From the NCBI GenBank assembly GCA_963790585.1, contig CAWBOY010000008.1:1-64000 (forward strand): a DNA stretch of 64,000 nt. Reading direction: 5' to 3'. The position numbers were made by a program, and so were the translations under genes. Shown in pieces: positions 1 through 8,810 of the stretch (positions are counted from its first letter, which is position 1; every line of letters starts with the position of its first letter). Source of the DNA: CAWBOY01 sp963790585 (GTDB lineage Bacteria; Planctomycetota; Planctomycetia; Gemmatales; Gemmataceae). The notes under the pieces are model-generated. The model was given only the letters and a program-made list of their open reading frames with translations, was not told the origin of the DNA and made no database searches.

Positions 1-989
1 TGCTCCGTAGAAAACCTTCACCCGGACCGATCCAGCATGAGGTTTAGGGTCAAAGCAAGCAACCACCCATCTCGAGATTCGCTGGGAAAACCCAGGCCCG
101 CTACCGACGTCGCTAATCGTCGCTTGATCATCGAGTTCACAGTCTCGGCCTGCCAACGTTGGCCATAGCCTCCATGTTTCTTGTCCAAACGCTGACGCAT
201 CTGCCGCCGGTATCGGCCCGTCGGCGGAGTTCGACTCGGGCGGCCGTGGCTGGCAGGCATAAAGGATTTCACGCCGTGCTGCTCTCGAGCGTAACAGTGG
301 TTCGGCTCCGAATCATAGCCGGCGTCCGCCACGATTCGCTCCGGCCGAACGGTGGCCAAGGTCTCATCCATCAGGCCGACGAAGCGATTGACGTCTGGGT
401 GAGGCCCCCGACTGGTAGCGACGCCGAGGATCGCATGCGTGTCGGTATCGACACTGAGTTCCAGCTTGAGAAACCGCGTGTAGCGTACGGTTTGCTTCGT
501 TGCTGCCCCCTTGCCGCGTCGCCGGATGAAGTAGCGGCTGGCGTGGCCGCAGTCCATGCCGGTCGAGTCAAAGGCAGCTCGTCGCACCCGTCGGCGACGG
601 CCGAGAAACCGCCGCACGGTGGCATGGAGAAGCCGCCGGGCGCGGGGCCGCTTGAGGAGTCGCACACTGGCCTTTTGGAGCGTGGTGAAATGCGGAATGT
701 GCGTCAAGCGCAGCACCCGTCGGAGGTCCGAAAGATCGCGTAGGAGTTGGACGATGCCACGGTAGTCTGTCTTGAAAAAGACCTTGAGAGTCAAGCAGGC
801 GAAGAGTTGGTGTTGTGTGTAGCGTTTGGGGCTGAAGCGGTTGGCAAAGGCGCGCAATGTCTTGCGAGCGACGGTCAAAGCCCGCTGCGCCACAGCAATT
901 GGCGATTTGGTTGTAGTGCTCATAATGCATTATACGGCCCAATTGGCGGTGCAGCTGGGGGTTTTCTACGGAGCAAACCTGACCCCTTT
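1..989 (-). mobile_element. IS5-like insertion sequence, copy 1 (left tip outside window)
   Basis: The element is bounded by inverted repeats. The window opens with TGCTCCGTAGAAAACC, and the same 16 bases appear inverted at 960-975. The right end continues to CTGACCCCTTT at 989. The second copy (3202-4204) carries the matching AAAGGGGTCAGG on its left, so the full terminal repeat is about 30 bases and the first 14 bases of this copy lie outside the window. It interrupts the upstream part of the HNH toxin gene that resumes at about 991. The target duplication cannot be read because the left flank is missing. Confidence 0.85.
18..923 (-). CDS. IS5-like DDE transposase
   Basis: This 301-residue transposase cuts and rejoins the terminal repeats of its own element. 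The DDE catalytic core is visible: a first Asp in FDSTGMDCGH (about residue 119), a second in IVADAGYDSE (about 197), and a Glu in RWQAETVNSMIKRRL (near 260). The N-terminal third contains a helical region typical of IS4/IS5 transposases. The length is normal and the frame is open, so this copy may be active. Its sister at 3233-4138 carries the same protein with two compensating indels. IS5 versus a neighbouring DDE_Tnp_1 family was judged from motifs only. Confidence 0.88.
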   Translation of the reverse strand: MSTTTKSPIAVAQRALTVARKTLRAFANRFSPKRYTQHQLFACLTLKVFFKTDYRGIVQLLRDLSDLRRVLRLTHIPHFTTLQKASVRLLKRPRARRLLHATVRRFLGRRRRVRRAAFDSTGMDCGHASRYFIRRRGKGAATKQTVRYTRFLKLELSVDTDTHAILGVATSRGPHPDVNRFVGLMDETLATVRPERIVADAGYDSEPNHCYAREQHGVKSFMPASHGRPSRTPPTGRYRRQMRQRLDKKHGGYGQRWQAETVNSMIKRRLATSVAGLGFPSESRDGWLLALTLNLMLDRSG

Positions 990-990
990 G

Positions 991-1278
991 AGAAGTCGTA
1001 CTGGAAGGAATGTTCCATTTCCGAGCGGCATTCAAGGTCGCGTGGATAAAGGTCTTCGAGTAGCGTGGGATTCGAAAGGGGATCGGGCGGCGTTTATCGC
1101 TCAGTGGGAGCGGCGGGGATTCGCCACCCCTCGAGGCGGGTGGAACAAATACGACATTCATCATATTCAGCCTAGGGAATTTGGCGGTACGAACGATTTT
1201 TGGAATCTTGTACCTGTTGAGCGAAACACGCATCAAGGTTTGTTTAACGACTTTTGGCGCGAGTTCACTGGTTTATAG
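991..1278 (+). pseudogene. C-terminal HNH nuclease toxin domain, 5' part cut off
   Basis: This 95-codon remnant starts directly after the IS right end and stops at 1278. It contains an HNH/treble-clef nuclease signature, DIHHIQPREFGGTNDFWNL followed by PVERNTHQ, with paired His and a downstream Asn/His. This arrangement is typical of C-terminal tips of bacterial polymorphic toxins. No start codon with a ribosome binding site lies in this segment; the reading frame enters from the IS, so the delivery part of the toxin was severed by IS copy 1 and lies outside the window. The gene 12 bases downstream encodes a SUKH-like immunity protein, which supports the toxin call. The exact toxin family was not determined. 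Confidence 0.75.
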
Positions 1279-1314
1279 CCGGAGGAAAAATGACCATTGC
1301 AGAGTCTATTAAAT

Positions 1315-2626
1315 GGTTCATCCGACTAATGCGTGCTTTGTTTCATGGATGCCCAGGATCTTTAGTTTGAAGAATTCTTGATCGCGGAAACCGTAAGCCT
1401 GGCGTTTCATGAGTTGGATCTTATTGTTGGTGCCCTCCAACGGGCCGGTCGAGATCCGGTAGGTGTAGAAGTTCAGCACCCCTTCCTGATGCTCTTCGAG
1501 GGTGACGGCGAACTGCACCAGGATGCGGATCTTCGAGGCGCGGGCGCGGGCCAGCCAGTCCCGCAGCACACGGCGGGCGGTACGCTTGTCTGGCTGCGAC
1601 CAGATTTGCCGCAGGTCTTCCTTGAGGTAATAGGCAGTGGCCAAGGCCTTGTTCAGCTCCAACGCCTCCTCCAACCGTTCCAGCTCGTTGCGTTCTTCAT
1701 TGAGGTTTTCCGGGTTCTTGAGCAATAGCCAACGCGTCCCCTTGAGAACCTTGCGTTCCTCATCCGTGCTCGCCTGCTGATACTGTTGCCGACGCAAGGC
1801 CGTGAGCTTGTCGTTGAACAGCTTGACCACGTGAAAATGATCGAAGACATGTACCGCGTGGGGCAGGTGGTCACGCACGGCACGGATGTAGGCCGCCGAC
1901 ATGTCGGTGGCCACGGCGACGACCTTGGCCCGCGCCCGCCGCAGACGTTTCCAGAAGTTTTCCAGGGCTTCCGTGCCTTTGCCGTCGCCGACGTAGACCA
2001 CGGCTCCACTACACAGGTTGAGTACTACCGTGACATAGTGATGGCCTTTGCCGATGGCAATTTCATCAATGGCAATCTCCCGGAGCTTATGCAGCTTGGG
2101 CTTGCCGAAGCGCTTTTGGAGGTTTTTGGCCTGAATCTCCTTGATGGTGTCCCAACTGACCTGGAGGTGTGTCGCCACATCCTTGATGGTCATGTGCCGC
2201 GACAGTTCCAGGGCGTAGCGCTCGAAAGAACGGGTGTAACGTTTCTTGGGATCGGCAAAGCCGACCTTGACCTGACGCACCGTATCACAGACGGGGCACC
2301 AGACCCGGGCAACCTCCAGAGTTACCGAGACAGGCTTGGAACCGATAGGGACCGTGCGGAAGGTGCGTTCCTGATGACCGCGGACCCAGACATTGTCGCA
2401 GCCGCAGTCGGCGCAGCGCAGGCGCTCGCGTGGTTGCTCGATGCGGAAGGTCACTTGACCCCCTTGGAAATTCTGACTGACATAGTGGTAGCCGACGATG
2501 CCGAAGCCGTGATAAAGTAAGCTCGTGGACATGTGTCTGCCTCTTGAGGAGTCTGTTCAGTAACTCCATGAGAGGGGAGCATGTCCACGTTTTCAAGATC
2601 TAATGCGCGCGTTTCCCGGAAGAACC
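1315..2626 (-). mobile_element. ISL3-family insertion sequence, complete
   Basis: This 1,312-base element is flanked by an exact 8-base target duplication, TATTAAAT, at 1307-1314 and 2627-2634. It has imperfect inverted ends beginning GGTTCATCCG on the left and GGTTCTTCCG (read inward) on the right, matching at 16 of the first 22 positions. The 8-base duplication and GG-starting ends fit the ISL3 family. It encodes one transposase on the minus strand, and the transposase stop codon lies inside the left terminal repeat. Confidence 0.93.
1318..2532 (-). CDS. ISL3-family transposase
   Basis: This 404-residue transposase moves the ISL3 element. The N-terminal third has a zinc-binding CADCGCDNVWVRGH motif and a second Cys pair (VWCPVCD). 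A helix-turn-helix stretch follows (IKDVATHLQVSWDTIKEI). The DDE core shows IAIDEIAIGKGH, then VATDMSAAY with HVFDHFHVVKLFN, and a late Glu in STGPLEGTNNKIQLMKRQ, all characteristic of the ISL3/IS204/IS1001 group. The frame is intact and full length, so the copy may be active. It reads opposite to the immunity gene it interrupts. Confidence 0.95.
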   Translation of the reverse strand: MSTSLLYHGFGIVGYHYVSQNFQGGQVTFRIEQPRERLRCADCGCDNVWVRGHQERTFRTVPIGSKPVSVTLEVARVWCPVCDTVRQVKVGFADPKKRYTRSFERYALELSRHMTIKDVATHLQVSWDTIKEIQAKNLQKRFGKPKLHKLREIAIDEIAIGKGHHYVTVVLNLCSGAVVYVGDGKGTEALENFWKRLRRARAKVVAVATDMSAAYIRAVRDHLPHAVHVFDHFHVVKLFNDKLTALRRQQYQQASTDEERKVLKGTRWLLLKNPENLNEERNELERLEEALELNKALATAYYLKEDLRQIWSQPDKRTARRVLRDWLARARASKIRILVQFAVTLEEHQEGVLNFYTYRISTGPLEGTNNKIQLMKRQAYGFRDQEFFKLKILGIHETKHALVG

Positions 2627-3201
2627 TATTAAATTGATGAAACGCGGAGGTAGTCAGCTTTCTAAGCCCGTTGTCGTGGAGGGGATGCCTGATATGACAT
2701 TCGACTGTTCCTTTAGCGTAGCGGGAGTGAACTCTCCAGTTATTTCACAATGGGTTTCAGCCTGCCCGTCTGACCTTGCCGACTTTTGGACGATCGCTAG
2801 CACTGCCAGGCTTTTTGAGGACATATCATATGGTCAGTGGGGCCTTGAAATTCTTGACCCACAGGCCGCAGCGACGGCGACTAAGAAATATCAGAGCCGG
2901 CGACACGAGGATTTTCTGGCGGGCGACTTGGTCATCGGTAAGTTTCTAGGTGATTCTGATTTGCTGATCATTCGCTGTGATCCAGCCTGTTCTGACTTTG
3001 GAAGTATTTTGGTTGCCCTACCCATTGATCGGCGAAATGAATGGTATAAGGTGGCTGACTCATTATCATCGTTTCTTGACATCTTCATTAAAGCGAGTGG
3101 CGATAAGGTTTGGGCAGTATCTTAATCTAATTAAGAAAAGATTAGTACGACTTCAAATTAAGCGTGCGGCCGATCCCGCTGTCGGCGGCCAGGGAAGAAT
3201 A

Positions 3202-4204
3202 AAAGGGGTCAGGTTTGCTCCGTAGAAAACCTTCACCCGGACCGATCCAGCATGAGGTTTAGGGTCAAAGCAAGCAACCACCCATCTCGAGATTCACTAG
3301 GAAAACCCAGGCCCGCTACCGACGTCGCTAAACGTCGCTTGATCATAGAGTTCACAGTCTCAGCCTGCCAACGTTGTCCATAGCCTCCATGTTTCTTGTT
3401 CAAACGCTGACGCATCTGCCGCCGGTAGCGGCCGCTCGGCGGAGTTCGACTCGGGCGGCCGTGGCTGGCAGGCATAAAGGATTTCACGCCGTGCTGCTCT
3501 CGTGCGTAACAGTGGTTCGGCTCCGAATCATAGCCGGCGTCCGCCACGATTCGCTCCGGCCGAACGGTGGCCAAGGTCTCATCCATCAGGCCGACGAAGC
3601 GATCGACGTCAGGGTGAGGCCCCCGACTGGTAGCGACGCCGAGGATCGCATGCGTGTCGGTATCGACACTGAGTTCGAGCTTGAGAAAGCGCGTGTAGCG
3701 TACGGTTTGCTTCGTTGCTGCCCCCTTGCCGCGTCGCCGGATGAAGTAGCGGCTGGCGTGGCCGCAGTCCATGCCGGTCGAGTCAAAGGCAGCGCCGGCG
3801 CACCCGTCGGCGACGGCCGAGAAACCGCCGCACGGTGGCGTGGAGAAGCCGCCGGGCGCGGGGCCGCCGGAGCAGGCGTACGCTGGCCTTTTGGAGTGTA
3901 GTGAAATGTGGGATGTGTGTCAGGCGCAGCACCCGTCGGAGGTCCGACAGATCGCGTAAGAGCTGGACGATGCCACGGTAGTCTGTCTTGAAGAAGACCT
4001 TGAGAGTCAAGCACGCGAAGAGTTGGTGTTGTGTGTAGCGTTTGGGACTGAAACGGTTAGCAAAGGCGCCAACGTCGTGCGAGCGACGGTCAAAGCCCGC
4101 TGCGCCACGGCAATTGGCGATTTGGTTGTAGTGCTCATAATGCATTATACGGCCCAATTGACGGTGCAGCTGGGGGTTTTCTACGGAGCATACCTGACCC
4201 CTTT
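3202..4204 (-). mobile_element. IS5-like insertion sequence, copy 2 (complete ends, dead transposase)
   Basis: This 1,003-base copy has both terminal repeats: AAAGGGGTCAGGTTTGCTCC at the left and its inverted counterpart ending CTGACCCCTTT at 4204. It is a close but not identical relative of copy 1, with scattered substitutions, and lies in the same orientation. The two copies therefore bracket the toxin/immunity remnant like a compound transposon. The group II intron starts at the very next base, 4205, so any right-hand target duplication is displaced beyond the intron. Confidence 0.85.
3233..4138 (-). pseudogene. Frameshifted IS5-like transposase
   Basis: The gene corresponds base for base to the intact transposase at 18-923. 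Two indels break it. Near 3795 the sequence GCAGCGCCGGCGCACC has one more base than copy 1 (GCAGCTCGTCGCACC). Near 4070 GGCGCCAACGTC has one base fewer than GGCGCGCAATGTC. The first indel separates the N-terminal part from the catalytic core, and the second changes the start region. The total length is unchanged because the two cancel. The product would be inactive, although copy 1 could act on its ends. Confidence 0.85.
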
Positions 4205-4708
4205 GTGCGCCGTGCCAAGGCGTGACTTTTCAGTGGGTGCGAATCCCACCCGGCAACTGGTCGTTCCAGCCGGTAGCAATCGGAGCGGCAGTGGAGGTAA
4301 CGAAACTGTCGAAGCCTTCGATGGAAAGGGTCGTTTGAGCGACTCCGCGAGCAGGCAGGCCGTAACGTGAGTGAACGCTGAGCAGGCCTCGAAACGGGTA
4401 ATGTGGTAGCCGACCCAGCAAAGGGATGGGGAAGGCCGCAGACGCGAGGATACAGGGGGAACGACTTTAGCCCCACCCGCGTTGCCACCGGGGTAATGGC
4501 GACGGCATGTCGGCATAGGAAAGTTAACGCAACACGGGAAACCCCCTGCGGTGGCAGCAGTGCCAACCGGACGCCCGCGAGGGACAGGCCGGGCCGCTTG
4601 GGGTGGCGGAGAGGCTCGTAGTACCGCTGAAGCCGGGTAACGCCGGTGGAGGGAAGGGGCCTTGGTTCAAGGACAGCGTCCGAAGGAAAGAGAGCCAGGA
4701 GATTGGTG

Positions 4709-6025
4709 ATGAGCCTAACACCTCCCGATACGGTTCGGAAACTCCAGGAGACGTTGCATGCCAAAGCGAAGAGAGCACCCACCTATCGGTTCTATGCGTT
4801 GTACGACAAGGTGTACCGGGCCGATGTGCTGGGCCATGCGTACCTGTGCTGTGCCGCTAACGACGGCGCGGCGGGGGTGGATGGCCAGACGTTCACGGAC
4901 ATCGAGGAGTACGGGCTGGACCGTTGGCTGGGTGAACTGACGGAAGAACTCCGAAACAAAGCGTATCGCCCGCAAGCAGTCCGACGGGTGTACATACCGA
5001 AGTCGGATGGCAAACAGCGACCGTTGGGCATTCCAACGATCCGCGACCATGTCGTGCAGATGGCTGTGTTGCTCGTCTTGGAGCCGATCTTCGAGGCGGA
5101 CTTGCAGCCGGAACAATTTGCTTATCGGCAAGGCCGAAGCGCTCTGGACGCGATCGAGCAGGTCCAATTGTTGCTAGACAACGGGCATACGGAGATTGTC
5201 GATGCGGACTTGAGTGGGTACTTCGATAGCATCCCCCACGCCGAGTTAATGGCATCGGTGAGCCGACGGCTTAGTGACGGGCTACTACTGGCCCTGATCA
5301 AAAGCTGGTTGGAGGCACCGGTGGAAGACCTTGGAGATCGTGGGGACAAGCGTCGAACGACTCGCAACAAGGACGAGGGTCGCGGCACCCCGCAAGGGGG
5401 CGTGCTCTCGCCGCTGCTGGCGAATCTCTACATGCGTCGCTTCGTGCTGGGCTGGAAGACAAACGGGCATGCCAATCGTCTTGAGGCGCGTATCGTCAAT
5501 TATGCGGACGACTTTGTGATCTGCTGCCGTGGTACGGCTCTTGAAGCCGAGGCGGTGATGCGGCGCATGATGTCGAAGCTGCGGTTGACGGTGAACGAGA
5601 CGAAGACCCGGGTTTGCCGCTTGCCGGACGAGACGTTTTCGTTTTTGGGTTACACGTTCGGTCGGAACTGGTCGCCGAAGACGGGGCGTAGCTACATCGG
5701 TCCCCGTCCGGCCGTCAAGAAGATCCACGGGATCTGTGAGGTGATCCGCGATCAGACCAGCCGAACGTGGCAGTGGTTGTCTTGCCGGGCGTTAATAACT
5801 CGCGTCAACAGCCGACTGGTGGGCTGGGCGAACTATTTTTGTCTCGGTAACACGGCCCCGGCCATGAAGCAGGTGATGGCGCACACCTGTCAACGGCTCC
5901 GTCAGTGGCTGGGTCGGAAGCACCGCGTGCAGGGTACGGCCCGACAGTGTTATTCGGATCGTTACCTGCGTGAGGACCTGGGATTAGTGTGGCTTCCAGG
6001 GCGACCGCGACCTCGCGTCTTGTGA
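4709..6025 (+). CDS. ltrA: Group II intron reverse transcriptase/maturase
   Basis: The protein helps the intron RNA fold and splice and copies it into DNA at new target sites. Start ATG 4709 is chosen because AGGAG sits seven bases upstream and the protein then begins MSLTPPDTVRKLQ, as in relatives; an upstream in-frame start at 4646 is less likely. The 438-residue product has the RT blocks: IPKSDGKQRPLGIPTIRD (RT2), AYRQGRSALDAI (RT3), VDADLSGYFDSIPH (RT3-4), GTPQGGVLSPLLANLYM (RT4) and the catalytic VNYADDF (RT5). A maturase (X) domain follows (VGWANYF, RLRQWLGRKH). No C-terminal HNH endonuclease is seen, which fits an endonuclease-lacking class. The protein looks intact. Confidence 0.93.
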   Translation: MSLTPPDTVRKLQETLHAKAKRAPTYRFYALYDKVYRADVLGHAYLCCAANDGAAGVDGQTFTDIEEYGLDRWLGELTEELRNKAYRPQAVRRVYIPKSDGKQRPLGIPTIRDHVVQMAVLLVLEPIFEADLQPEQFAYRQGRSALDAIEQVQLLLDNGHTEIVDADLSGYFDSIPHAELMASVSRRLSDGLLLALIKSWLEAPVEDLGDRGDKRRTTRNKDEGRGTPQGGVLSPLLANLYMRRFVLGWKTNGHANRLEARIVNYADDFVICCRGTALEAEAVMRRMMSKLRLTVNETKTRVCRLPDETFSFLGYTFGRNWSPKTGRSYIGPRPAVKKIHGICEVIRDQTSRTWQWLSCRALITRVNSRLVGWANYFCLGNTAPAMKQVMAHTCQRLRQWLGRKHRVQGTARQCYSDRYLREDLGLVWLPGRPRPRVL

Positions 6026-6051
6026 GCGAACGCATGAGTTACCTTGTCCGA

Positions 6052-6084
6052 GAGCCGGATGCCTTAATAGGGCCCGTCCGGTTC
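6052..6084 (+). ncRNA. Group II intron domain V
   Basis: A 33-base hairpin begins GAGCCGGATG and closes with CGTCCGGTTC around a short loop, with a bulge, 27 bases after the maturase stop. Its position, size and GAGCCG start match catalytic domain V, the metal-binding core of group II ribozymes. The boundary to domain VI follows at GACGAGCGGG. Confidence 0.82.
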
Positions 6085-6392
6085 GACGAGCGGGAAGTGG
6101 AAACGGGGCATGGCCGGGAGATTGAGGCACCGGCCAACGAAAGGGCCGGATACCGCTGGACTCGACCTAAACCACCGCGCCACTTCTCGACTCTACTTCG
6201 GATAGGCTCTTAGGAAAGTTCGAGTTTGACCCGTCGTGTCAATTGTGACGCCGCCCTACCTCGTAGGACCGTTAACATTAGCGAAAGGAGATTGACCGGG
6301 CCTTCGGCAAAGTTTACCATCGACTCCCAGATTACCCATCTTCCGGACTTCCGTGTCCGGCAAGCGACTCGTTTTTTGGGAGCGACTAATAA

Positions 6393-7230
6393 ATGTACAC
6401 CATGGTGTTGATGACCGCTCTAAGCACGACCGGCGCTGCGCCGGACAGCGGTCTCGGTCTCTTTTCCTGCTTGTTCAGCAAACACTGCAGCTGTGGTTAC
6501 TCGAGCTATAGCTGTTGCGGATGTTGCGGGTACACGTCCTATGGCTGTTGCGGCGGATGCTGCGGCGGTTGTTATGGCGGGTATGGACCTTGGGGTCCGG
6601 CTTATAGCGGCGGCTACGGCGGCGGTATGCTCCTTGATGGCGGTTGGGCCGGGCCACCCTATGGCGGCTATTCGTACGCAACTCCCTACTACGGCGCGGG
6701 CATGGTCAACGCGAGCGTTCCCGCGGTAACGTTACCAGGGACGGGTGCCTTGCCGACGCTTCCAACATTGCCGTCGACGGGAGTTACCACGCCACCGCCG
6801 ATGTCGACGGTGCCGACCGGTTTGGCACTTCCCGAAAGCAAGATTACATCTGATCCGATATCTAGCCAGAGCCGTTCGACTTGGAACGTCTCCGCCAGCG
6901 CTCCGGCGCGATTCGCCCTGTTTCGGTCGACCCCAAGTCCCTCGACCGCGAGACATCCCTCGGCGCGGCCCGGCACAACTGATTGTCGAACTTCCGGAAG
7001 ACGCCAAGCTGTACGTCGACGATCGGCCCGTGAAAGTGAACTCCCGCACCTGTTCGTTCAAGACGCCGATGCTCGCCAAGGGTGAAACGTACTACTACGA
7101 ACTGCGCGTCGAAACGACTCGCAACGGCAAATCGGTCAGCGAGACGAAGAAGGTCACAGTCCGAGCCGGTGAGGAGATTACCACGACCTTTACGATCAAG
7201 GATACGAGCCTGGTCGCGAAGGCGAAGTAG
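6393..7230 (+). pseudogene. Cys/Gly-rich protein with C-terminal TIGR03000-type domain, frameshifted
   Basis: The N-terminal half (from ATG 6393) is unusually rich in Cys, Gly and Tyr (CGCCGYTSYGCCGGCCGGCY), then a Pro/Thr/Leu linker. The C-terminal domain is in another frame: LIVELPEDAKLYVDDRPVK, with YYYELRVETTRNGKS and KKVTVRAGEE, ending at 7230. Planctomycete proteins with the TIGR03000 domain normally join these two parts in one chain. The frame change lies between about 6860 and 6975 and needs one base removed (or two added). The function is unknown; the family is probably an envelope or extracytoplasmic protein. Either the gene is broken or the sequence has an indel. Confidence 0.75.
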
Positions 7231-7241
7231 ACAAAGGCGGT

Positions 7242-7350
7242 AGGTACTCTGTTTTCCCAGAGCCGGGAGCGTAAGCGACCGGAGAAAACTTGATCGAGCA
7301 TAATGCTCTCTGGTCCCTGGCGCTCCCGGCTTTGAAAAACAGAATACCCA
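7242..7350. repeat. Imperfect inverted repeat after TIGR03000 gene
   Basis: Arms 7242-7272 and 7320-7350 pair through GAGCCGGGAGCG / CGCTCCCGGC and CTGTTTT / AAAAACAG, enclosing about 47 bases. The left arm includes GAGCGTAAGCGACCGG, similar in style to the other GC-rich palindromes in this window. It could act as a terminator or be a mobile palindrome. Confidence 0.7.
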
Positions 7351-7395
7351 AATATTACTGGGTTTATCAATTAAGTGCATCTTAACAATCCCACC

Positions 7396-7443
7396 AAGCC
7401 AGTCTGACAGGTGAGTTCTCACCGCTGTCGGGCTGGCTTTTTT
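7396..7443 (+). terminator. Rho-independent terminator
   Basis: The stem AAGCCAGTCTGACAG pairs with CTGTCGGGCTGGCTT, followed by a run of Ts to 7443. It lies about 170 bases after the TIGR03000 gene and before the pheA promoter, so it closes the upstream transcription unit. Confidence 0.8.
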
Positions 7444-7500
7444 GCTTCGTGAGCTTAGGGAATGGGGCCGTTTTCGACGTGCTCAGGTGCCTTCAGGTAG

Positions 7501-7529
7501 TTGACACGTCTGATGTCTCTTTCTACACT
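7501..7529 (+). promoter_or_regulatory. Likely sigma-70 promoter for pheA
   Basis: A perfect -35 TTGACA at 7501-7506 is followed by a 17-base spacer and TACACT (four of six consensus) at 7524-7529. Transcription would start near 7536, a few bases before the TTG 7547 start or about 26 bases before ATG 7562 of pheA. Confidence 0.55.
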
Positions 7530-7546
7530 GATTTGACATTTGAGCA

Positions 7547-8719
7547 TTGACTCACCCTGTTATGGAACAGCCCCATGGCGCAAAAACCGAGGCGAATTCA
7601 ACGGGCACGATTGCGCAGAGCACTGCGCGTGCCTCGTCGGTTAGCCGAAACCTGCAGGGGTTGAGAAGCCAGATCGATAAGCTCGATTTGCAGATACTCA
7701 AGCTCGTGAATGAACGGGCGGCCATTGCCGGGGAAATCGGCAAGCAGAAACACGAGACGGGAGAAGATTTCTTCTCACCGGCCCGCGAGCAGGAAGTTTT
7801 GCGCAACGTCTTGCAGGTTAATGAGAAGCAGCACGGGCCACTTGCTCCCACAGCCGTGGAAGCGATCTTCCGCGAAATCGTCTCTGGCTCGCGCGCGTTG
7901 CAGAAAGTGTTGCGCGTCGCTTACCTCGGGCCCGCTTATAGCTACAGCCATCTTGCGTCGATTGAGCGCTTCGGCCAATCGATCGAGTTTCTGCCGGTGG
8001 GCAGCATCGCGGCGGTGTTCGAGCAGGTCGATCGCAGCCATGTCGATTTCGGCGTGGTGCCGCTGGAGAATTCGACCGATGGGCGCGTCGCGGACACGCT
8101 CGATATGTTCCTGCGTCTGCCGCACCTCGTAATCAGTGCCGAGGTACGCGTGCCGATCCACCATCATTTGATGGCGAATTGTGATCCGCAGGAAATCCGG
8201 CGTGTCTACAGTAAGGAACAGGCCCTATCGCAGTGTCGCAACTGGCTGGCGAAAAACTTGCCGCATGCGTCGTTGCATACGGTTTCGAGTACAGCCGACG
8301 CCGCTCGCCTCGTCCAGCAAGAGCCGGGAGCGGCCGCGGTCGCCAGCCGACTTGCCGCCGTGAATTACGGTGTGCGCATCTTGTTTTCCGATATTGAGGA
8401 CTATCCTCACAACGAGACGCGCTTCGCGGTAATTGGCCATCAGAAATGTGGCAAGACTGGTGACGACAAGACTGCGCTGATGTTTCGGGTCAGCCACAAC
8501 CCAGGTTCGCTGGTCGAGTCTTTGGACATTTTCAAGCAGGCCAAGATCAACCTGACCTGGATCGAATCGTTCCCCGCGAAGACGGCAAAGCAGGAATATA
8601 TCTTCTTCGTCGATTTCGAAGGGCATGTCGACGATCCTAAGGTGACGCGGGCGCTGAAAGCCTTGAACGAGCATTGTAACGAAGTGACCGTACTCGGCTC
8701 GTTTCCGATCGCCCGATGA
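7547..8719 (+). CDS. pheA: Chorismate mutase / prephenate dehydratase (P-protein)
   Basis: This bifunctional enzyme converts chorismate to prephenate and then to phenylpyruvate for phenylalanine synthesis. The N-terminal AroQ-type mutase spans about residues 38-125 (LRSQIDKLDLQILKLVNERA; GKQKHE). The dehydratase domain follows (VAYLGPAYSYSHLA; FGVVPLENSTDGRV), with the typical NETRFAVIG end. A C-terminal ACT domain (LTWIESFPAK) should bind phenylalanine for feedback control. The 390-residue length is normal. The start may be TTG 7547 or ATG 7562; neither has a strong ribosome binding site. The DAHP synthase gene follows in the same direction, so first and late steps of aromatic synthesis are neighbours. 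Confidence 0.95.
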   Translation: MTHPVMEQPHGAKTEANSTGTIAQSTARASSVSRNLQGLRSQIDKLDLQILKLVNERAAIAGEIGKQKHETGEDFFSPAREQEVLRNVLQVNEKQHGPLAPTAVEAIFREIVSGSRALQKVLRVAYLGPAYSYSHLASIERFGQSIEFLPVGSIAAVFEQVDRSHVDFGVVPLENSTDGRVADTLDMFLRLPHLVISAEVRVPIHHHLMANCDPQEIRRVYSKEQALSQCRNWLAKNLPHASLHTVSSTADAARLVQQEPGAAAVASRLAAVNYGVRILFSDIEDYPHNETRFAVIGHQKCGKTGDDKTALMFRVSHNPGSLVESLDIFKQAKINLTWIESFPAKTAKQEYIFFVDFEGHVDDPKVTRALKALNEHCNEVTVLGSFPIAR

Positions 8720-8810
8720 GATCGCCCATCGCTCGGCTATCCCCAGCTCGACCCATAGCCGCTTTGTCTACCTCTCCCATTCCTTCCTCTAATTTTAACG
8801 ACTAATTGCC

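Larger units (their letters stand above)
1290..3125 (+). pseudogene. SUKH (SMI1/KNR4)-like immunity gene split by ISL3
   Basis: The gene begins with ATG at 1290, nine bases after a strong GGAGG at 1281, just behind the toxin stop. After eight codons (ending in ...ESIK) it is interrupted by an ISL3 element at 1315-2626. The coding frame resumes at 2635 and runs to 3125. Removing the element and one copy of the 8-base duplication TATTAAAT restores an uninterrupted frame: MTIAESIK joined to LMKRGG. The main part (about 163 residues) has the SUKH pattern: an aromatic-rich helix (DFWTIASTARLFED), GQWGLEIL, GDLVIGKFLGDSDLLII and a C-terminal YKVADSLSSFLD. SUKH proteins bind and neutralise a cognate toxin. 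A shortened protein could still start at TTG 2634 or ATG 2637. Confidence 0.75.
4205..6196 (+). mobile_element. Group II intron with maturase/reverse transcriptase
   Basis: The element starts with the group II 5' boundary GTGCGCC at 4205. About 500 bases of structured non-coding RNA (domain I-IV region) follow, then the intron-encoded protein (4709-6025), then a domain V hairpin at 6052-6084 and an extended domain VI in which GAAGTGG near 6093 can pair with CCACTTC near 6180. The 3' end is placed at ...CTCTAC, 6196, from the expected AY ending; the error is a few bases. The 5' exon is the last bases of the IS5-like terminal repeat (CCCCTTT) and the 3' exon is TTCGGATAGGCTCTTA. Confidence 0.88.

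Noticed and set aside
4646..4708. N-terminal extension of the intron maturase
   Set aside because: No ribosome binding site, structured intron RNA, and relatives start at the MSLTPP position with AGGAG upstream.
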